Below, in pieces: positions 57,082 through 64,000 of a DNA stretch of 64,000 bases. The notes under the pieces were generated by a model. The model made no database searches. It worked only from the letters and a program-made list of their open reading frames with translations, and had not been told where the DNA came from. Within the stretch, counting starts at the first letter, position 1, and the number at the start of each line of letters is the position of its first letter. The DNA is from Metallyticus violacea. Its lineage: Eukaryota > Arthropoda > Insecta > Mantodea > Metallyticidae. The DNA lies in the NCBI GenBank assembly GCA_030762175.1, contig CM060840.1, forward strand, positions 38,428,501 to 38,492,500, given 5' to 3'. Made by a program: the position numbers and the translations under genes.

Positions 57082-60000
57082 AGAGCTGTTATCACTACAA
57101 TTATTCCTCAGAAAGTAAAAAATATCCTCTCAGTGATTTTTGACGGTAATAACTGTGGTTATATTTAAAAAAAATTTATGAAAAAGCATTTGTTTTACTT
57201 GACAGTATCTTTAAACAGCAAGTATCTTTCATTAAGTCACTAATATCACTATCTCCATTCAATAAATGCCTTCCCCGATTGGTTCTTTCCATGTCATCTC
57301 GAAACAGCTGTACACATTGTGTCAACCGCACTTTTTGCTATTGTTATGGCTTCCTTGAAACGAAAATGACAGCAAAGTAATCGTAACAGTCCTAATAGCA
57401 CGAGGAATAAAATACATTGACCAAACATAAGACTTGCAGGCAGCAACGGTTAAACGAAGCGTGATATTTGACTTAGTAGAAACGACAGAACAGGTAAATG
57501 TAGAAAAAAATCACGTGCCTAAATATAGTTCTAAGTACTGTTTTAATAAATGTAAACGTCTTTAAAAGTGTACACTCATGTTGTATTAATATTTTCATAG
57601 TTAATGACTATTTTTATATAAAAAATCAAATAATCTGTAAGCTATAAACGGGGTTCTACCACTATTAGGGCTGCATTAATAAGTAACTATATAATTTAAA
57701 GTTAATTAAATTACTTGCAATAATGCATATTTAAATAGTTGGAAAATGTCGATATTTAAAGCTCGGATTTTGCTAAAATACTTTTCAAATAATAGATAAG
57801 TTTAAAAACATGCGTTTTTATTGAAAAAATAATTATTAATTGCTCTTTATGTATCTCACTGCAGTCAAATGCTCCAGGCATTGTCCAGAGAACAGTGAAC
57901 CAGACACCGACTAAATTAATCCTACTACACAAAGCCATTGCTATATGGATAGCTGTCATTACACTAAGCTATTTCATTTCTTATGCCTGTGTTGTGCCCA
58001 AAGGTAGGATTTGTATATGGGGGATTTGGATTATGAATCCATTAGGTTAATTAGCATGGTAGTAGCTGCTCAGTGCTGATCTTCGTGGTTGTTTTCCAGC
58101 CTCCTTGCCGACAGTCATAACATGAAGAAGCTGGATGTACAGTCTAATCCTTTGTTGCCATAAAATAATATATTATTAACATCATGAAGTAGAATATGTG
58201 CTTTCACATGAATGCAACAATTTATGCACATATAGCTAAAGTCCTCCCATTAGTAATGCTTGATTGACGTTATATACATACTTTATTTTTTCCCCATCAT
58301 AACTTTCATTTTTAACTGTTTCATCTTCAAAGATTTGTTGTAAAGAGAGACAAATAATAGTTCATTAGCTGTTGAATCCATTTTATGGATTTTCACCGAA
58401 CTCCACGCTCCTGGTTAACTACCCCTAATTTCTACATATGGAGATTCTCAGTTGACATCTAGAAGACAAAGCAAAATAGCGCTCGATTGTTGCTCTGATG
58501 TTGTGGAGTATAAGGTGTCTAATTAGTGCTGAAAATATATCACAAGAGCAACCCATGTCAGCTCATAAAGCACATTTTTGTACAATTGGCATTTTCTGCT
58601 GATAGCCATTGCACTTGATGTCATTTTTGGAGTCTACAGAAATTTCAAGTAGTAGCAAATGGGGGCGTGCACAGATGGTGTTCTTAGCACTAATGTCTTC
58701 ACATGTAAAGGGTATTAAGATATGTAGAATTTAAATTTTTCGTTGATGCTCTATTTACCATTTTTATTTTAACAAAGCAGGTTAAATCCTGCAGAAAAAA
58801 CAGTTGTTTGGTTTGATATAAAAGAAGGTCTGAAAAAGAATATTATATCCATCTTTGTATTCTGAATTAAAACTGAAGCAGAAACCAAACTAGTGATGGT
58901 TGTTGTGATGTTGAACCTTCAGACACGTGTGTATAATGATTTCGCCGGTTTAGTAGTAACAATTTCGTTTTGAGGAACAAGGAATTCAATAGACGGTAAG
59001 CCGAAAGAAAACAAGCCCTTTGGGAGCGTTGCAGAAAGATGACCCATCGCAATCGACAAGTTAACGTGCAAGGAAACAGATTGAGTAAAACTGATGGTTA
59101 GAATCTCTTACAAATTCTTGAAAACAATCAACTCGAGGGCATGGGTACTCGGTACATCTGCATTTCTATGTTGTGTCGACTTATCTAGCGGGATGACTGA
59201 GGCAGTGACAATGGACTATCACTTTTCCCTATCACTTAAGTGAATGCTGAAACGCCTGTTTGCTTTACACGAATTTTTCATTACCATTTATTTCACTTGG
59301 TTCTGTTACACGATATAAAGAGTCATGGGTGACTGTGGCAAGGTCTGGTATGGAAGAAACTCTTCTGAGAGGCTCAAGAGGAATTGGAAGGCTCCGCCAG
59401 CATCCAGATGTTTTATTTCCAAACTACCTTGTGGAAGGGGCCCTTTCTGTCCGCGCCTCACCACTCGTAGATCCTGGCTGCCCGGGGTTTCCCTCAACTC
59501 ATGCTTTCCTCTCGGAGGTGTCATTATTGTTAGCGTAGTCACAAACGGCCTGCCATTGAGCAAGATTTAAGTACCAAAATATCCTCCTCCTACTGTGACA
59601 ACTCAATCCAATTGTATGGATTTAAGAAAGGGTATGTTTAAGTCTCACTATCCATAGTGATAAAAAGGATATATTCTGACAAACCTAACAGCAAGAGAGG
59701 GTTGTTGGATAGGAATGAGCCCACTACACACACCCCGAAACATTCAAGGTCACGAAACACTTCTCTGTGCATGGTTTGCACTGTTGAAACAGTCAACAAT
59801 AAACCCTATGGCTTAGCCTGTCGATTTAAATAAAAATGTCCTTAGTAACATCAAAAGCGTCATATGTCATATAACACTGGACTCGCGCTGCTAAAATTAC
59901 CGCCTAAACAATTTAAAAACTAAAATTCGAAGTTATTTATCACTGTGTCTACTCTCGAGCCCCTGCACCTTCAAAATGATGGTCAAAACTCCTTAGACTC

Positions 60001-60493
60001 TAAAGGGCCTGTGTCTTTTCGCCATTAATCAACCTTTTACCAAAGGGTGGCTAGAGGTCATAGATGCTAGTAGCCAAGAAAAACACATGTAATGGAAAAT
60101 CAAAATATATTTTAAACACTCCGCTATATATGGAATACAGAGCATGTATACAACTACTCGTGGGAAGATGCAGAACAGGTCAGTTCCTATTTGTGTATAT
60201 TTTAAAACGGGACAGATATATACTTCACATGTATACGCTGACATTCATTTTATATGTAAAGTTATTACATCTTTGGTATAAAAAAGTGCTACTGTTAAAC
60301 GTTGCTTATAAAACCTGAAATGAAAGCAAACCTCGTATTTGTTTGAGCATTAGATGTTGGACACTGACTGATCTGGTCTTCTTTCGGTAGCATAAATGTC
60401 CCATGTATCTAAAATGGGAAAGTTGTAATAATTTTTCTAGCCGTCAGCCAGAGTGTTCCGGTTCGCAGCTAAGGTTAACAAGAAGCCACAGGT

Positions 60494-60531
60494 GCACACA
60501 CACACACACACACACACACACGCGCGCGCGA
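60494..60531 (+). repeat. (CA)n(CG)n microsatellite
   Basis: About fourteen CA units followed by about five CG units. The alternating purine-pyrimidine tract is of the kind that can form Z-DNA. Confidence 0.95.
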
Positions 60532-60734
60532 GGTATGGTTTGTCTTAACACTACATCCTGAGCTCAAGGCACATACCTCTGGAAAATCCCTTAAGTAGGT
60601 ACGTCTGGTCCTCCATGACAGGGACAAAATATATGTGAGGATATGTGTGATTGCAAGTCCAGCTGTTTTCGGCTCGTTGGGTTTTACAAGACCCTCCAAC
60701 CCTCTGCTTGTCCCACTAATCATCGTGTCTTCAC

Positions 60735-60758
60735 AAACACACACACACAGACACACAC
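60735..60758 (+). repeat. (CA)n microsatellite, imperfect
   Basis: CA units interrupted by one AGA. It lies about 210 bases from the previous CA tract. Confidence 0.9.
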
Positions 60759-62121
60759 GGTCCAGGATTTTCTCACTTCCGCCCAACATGTTTCCCGGCT
60801 TCACACAGGATGGTGTTTAAGTTTATCACACCTTTCAACCTAATGCCTCAGGCGTTACTTTTCAAGAGCAAACCTTATAATTACAAATATTATTCTAATA
60901 AATTGTATATTTAGAATAATGCATTAGGTCTGAAATAATATATTTTTACATTAGAAATGACGAAAAAATAAATAAAAAAATACAACATTTAAAAGTCTGT
61001 ACTTCTTAAAAAAGAAATCCTGGAAGTTTAAACTTTAATTAACTGTCCATACAATATTCTATGGGGCCTTTCATGATTTTGTCGCCCATTTTGTGACTTC
61101 CCGGCGAATCTGATGTGATATTCGCGCAACTGATTGAAGTTAGAGCAGTTTGAGCTGCAGCAGCCGACAAAACATAGAATAACCATTATTTTAAGAGTAT
61201 GTAGCATTGATTTCACATCTTACTTACGGAATTGTTTTATCAAGCACGATGTAACAAACTTCAGTTTTTGAAAGTAAACTTTTGTTTCCAATTTTAAATA
61301 TTTTTGGGTCTTTAAAATAATATATGTCCTTTAGTGTCGAAAGAAAAATGTTTTTAAAAATTAAGATACCTATAATTCAATCAAATAATTTTTACACTTA
61401 CTGTAAAATATGGTTTATCCTTAAACAGAACTTAATTTAATATTTTTGGTGTTTTCTTCTTCTTCTTCTTTGGGAAATGTCCAATGTTCAATGTAAATGT
61501 CAATCAATATACAGAGTCTTCGCGCCCGAACTTTGACGGTAGCCAGCGGCAAACGTAGCGGATTGTGAGTGCGTCAACTCCCTATGAAATTTGAAATTTA
61601 ATTAGTATCACAGCGTCTGATATTCTGGTTTGCTTTCGAGTTGCATTCATCTTTATCATCTTCTTATTGTTCTTTTACAACATGGTTTTGACATCCATTC
61701 CGGCTTTAAATTGTTGGTAGCATGATTCTTTGATTTGCCTGTCTTTTTTCCCTTATGAATTGTAATTTGGGTATTCTGTTATTGGAAATTTTATCTAAAC
61801 AATAGAAAATAAATATTAAATTGACATTTTTACATTTCAATTAAAAGGTTTATTATAAATAAATAGTTATTCAGACTGGCAAATGTTGAAATGAAATTCC
61901 TGCGTGTGTTTCCTATCTGCAAGCCCAAGGCTAGTAACATTTATACTTTGGAGAGTATTGCATACCATTCAGTGAAATTATCATAGTAAAATAAAATTTT
62001 AAAGAGACAGAAAGTAAATCCATTCTTTCGTCTATGTCAGTATTTCTCAAATTGTGATTTCCAAAATCTTGCAACGGGCTCGCCAAACTTTTTTGTGGAG
62101 GAATTTGTTTTTTACGTCACG

Positions 62122-62123
<2 letters not shown>

Positions 62124-62162
<39 letters not shown>

Positions 62163-62165
62163 TAT
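62124..62165 (+). repeat. (TAA)n microsatellite
   Basis: About thirteen TAA units. Confidence 0.95.
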
Positions 62166-64000
62166 TACTATAATAATTTTAACTGTAATATCAAACCACG
62201 GCCACCGTGGATTAGACATATTATTTTCATTTCTTTGAAAGGAGGCAAATGTTGAAATATTTAGTGATAACGAGTGCATGCCAGTTGACCGAACTTATAT
62301 CAAGTCTTAGATCACTTTCAACTTCTGAGACTCCTGACCTCAAAGCTCTGTGCCATCCAAAGCAAGCTATTTACTGAACTATTCATTAAAAATTCAGTTA
62401 GAAGGAGGCACTGCTTATTTCTTTAATATTAAACCATCCAATGGCTGTAATTTTAGAAATTCGTGTCTGGTTTATATTGAAGTATGTGAAATATTAAAAT
62501 GTAACATTAAACTATTGCAATATAAGCGTATGGATTTAATTACGATCTTAATATTTTAATGTAAAATAACTGTCCTCTTTCATATTCTAACAAAAAAAAA
62601 AAAAAAATCCTCCGCAGAACTAAATCTCCCTTACGAAAGGATGCGATTTTACGTTCAAAATTACCCATTTATTTGCTCCAGGGTTTAGATATCCTGCTCT
62701 TTTCCTGTTCGATTTCCTCCCGTTTCCTGCTCAGGATGACCCTAAGGCTAACCACAACAGGATGCAACTAAAAGGTGTCACCAGGGAACAGCACATATGC
62801 ACTTGGGAGTTTCCTTCCAGATATAGCTGCGGCACATGTTCCTTGACAGCGGCGGCTCTTCTTTTGTTGCGGTTATTGCTGTGTTTTGAACCCCGCCGGA
62901 AAGGAATTGTGGTCGACCTTCTAACGTGTTAAACAAGTCTGAAGTTCTGTTACAGATGTGCAAGAAAAGATCTTAAGATGAAAACTTCTTCGTTTGGATG
63001 AAATGGCTAAGCCATGGGTGATCATTTTAACACTAATATTTCTGAGTATATACAAACCAACATCTATCAACGATAGTGGTATTTAATTTTGGAAACAATT
63101 TATAGCTGGAGAGATCAAAATCATAATTTGTAAACTCATGGATAAGTGAAGTATGAGGCTAACCGAGTTTTAAAAAAGAAATAATTTAGTCTTTTAAATA
63201 TTTAACTTTGATGCACCTGAACAACTATGACCAAAAAACTTTATTCAGCATGAAACTAAACATTCTTTGACGTTTCCAAAATGTTCCAACAACCTCTTTC
63301 ACAGAATTTAATAAAAATCTGGTACTAAACCATTGAAACAACATAAATTGTCACGGGGCTAAATAAGACTAATAACTGAATATATTTTCATTTGGTTTTG
63401 TTTATGAAAGATACCTTCCAAACACTCGAGGCATAGTGGTTTGACCTTAAGCTGTGACCATGTATAATGTAATATATCAGTTAAGGTGCTTTAACACAAC
63501 ATAATGTTATTAGAATTTTCTTGTGGGAAGATTTGATTCGCTTTTATCTGCAACTGCAACAATAATAGATGTATATAGGTAATCACTCTTAAAAGCTTCC
63601 CAGGGATGTAGGGATATTTGTTCTGTAATTATTTTTTCAACCTATATATACCTTTTCTATGAGGTCATAAGCATTTTTTACTTAAAATGTGATTATTGTA
63701 CTTGCTCTAACTTTTAACAGTTTCAGATGTTTTTAATTTATAATTTCTCGTGCAATATTATGGGCTTTCTCATACATTTTTGAAATTGTTGCGCTCTTTG
63801 CACTGCTTTAATGATTATTTTTCAATTTCATGACAAAGTTTATGTCAATGTTAATGAACTGCACTCAAAATATTTCAGGGGTTGTAGAAGGAAGGATCTT
63901 AATTGAGCAATTTGAGATATTGAACATATGTCCTTCATATTTCAAAGTTGTGGCTTTAAATTTCTGAGGGACGAATATGCCACTGAAGCTTCCATTCAAA
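62166..64000. other. Unassigned AT-rich DNA
   Basis: A less AT-rich patch at 62620-62950 was examined and not recognised. Near 63847 a block AATGTTAATGAACTGCAC matches one next to repeat F arm 2. Confidence 0.45.

Larger units (their letters stand above)
57085..62120. other. Long stretch without recognised genes
   Basis: A less AT-rich patch at 59325-59560 has open frames on both strands (up to 92 codons) that I cannot assign. Otherwise only the microsatellites listed separately. Confidence 0.45.

Noticed and set aside
59306..59570. Open frames on both strands in a less AT-rich patch
   Set aside because: Overlapping frames on opposite strands are expected when composition shifts; no similarity recognised.
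60475..60843. Open frames across the two CA-repeat tracts
   Set aside because: They depend on the CA/GT repeats and share no domain.
1..64000. CRISPR arrays, operons, phage or plasmid features
   Set aside because: No regularly spaced repeats, ribosome-binding-site-led gene runs or prokaryotic genes; the window is eukaryotic.
1..64000. Endogenous virus or LTR retrotransposon
   Set aside because: No paired LTRs, primer-binding site followed by coding sequence, protease or integrase motifs were seen. All retro-type remains are LINE or SINE.

Overview
This looks like a gene-poor, AT-rich piece of nuclear DNA from an animal, most likely an arthropod. The evidence is the repeat content: several decayed mariner/Tc1 transposases of insect/arthropod type, remains of non-LTR retrotransposons (LINEs), at least four families of tRNA-headed SINEs, and many (AAT)n and (CA)n microsatellites. 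There is no bacterial-style gene packing. The longest open frame is about 126 codons and I do not recognise it. I found no complete host gene. I cannot name the species or order from what is visible.

Layout. 1-4.27 kb: nothing recognisable. 4.27-5.01 kb: a SINE-B copy (minus) next to a SINE-A copy (plus) that still has perfect 12-bp target-site duplications. 5.96-6.48 kb: a transposase relic in which the N-terminal DNA-binding region runs straight into the C-terminal tail. 7.56-8.54 kb: reverse transcriptase of a dead LINE (plus). 8.99-9.88 kb: mariner relic (minus). 11.56-13.57 kb: an element with terminal inverted repeats and TTAA-type ends, coding for a Kolobok/Mutator-like transposase that has lost its core. 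13.98-15.40 kb: truncated SINE-A, a long AAC/AAT microsatellite and a candidate MITE. 16.2-17.0 kb: transposon relic split by a SINE-B; a sister copy lies at 48.5-49.2 kb. 18.5-19.43 kb: a 75-bp tandem duplication and another mariner relic. 20.2-20.8 kb: SINE-like pieces. 25.5-26.0 kb: LINE 3' end (minus). 26.1-26.44 kb: inverted arms around a tRNA-Ile-like relic. 26.9-29.33 kb: Tc1-like and mariner relics with a SINE-B between them. 33.2-33.95 kb: another transposase relic. 37.1-41.0 kb: SINE-D copies, a young SINE-A and one arm of a large inverted repeat, whose other arm is at 43.6-44.1 kb. 44.74-45.0 kb: LINE C-terminal fragment. 46.4-49.2 kb: SINE-B pieces and DNA-transposon fragments. 55.5 and 56.8 kb: further SINE-A and SINE-B copies. 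The remaining tens of kilobases show nothing I can identify.

No group of genes works together here. The window records successive waves of transposition. LINEs supplied the enzymes that mobilised the SINEs, DNA transposons entered and decayed by stop codons and internal deletion, and SINEs then landed inside older transposons. The most useful items are the two SINE-A copies with intact duplications and a conserved 3' hairpin, two separate transposases that kept their ends but lost their catalytic core, the inverted repeat around 3 kb of DNA at 40.6-44.1 kb, and the tRNA-like sequence between inverted arms at 26.1-26.4 kb. I did not find a convincing undescribed functional system.
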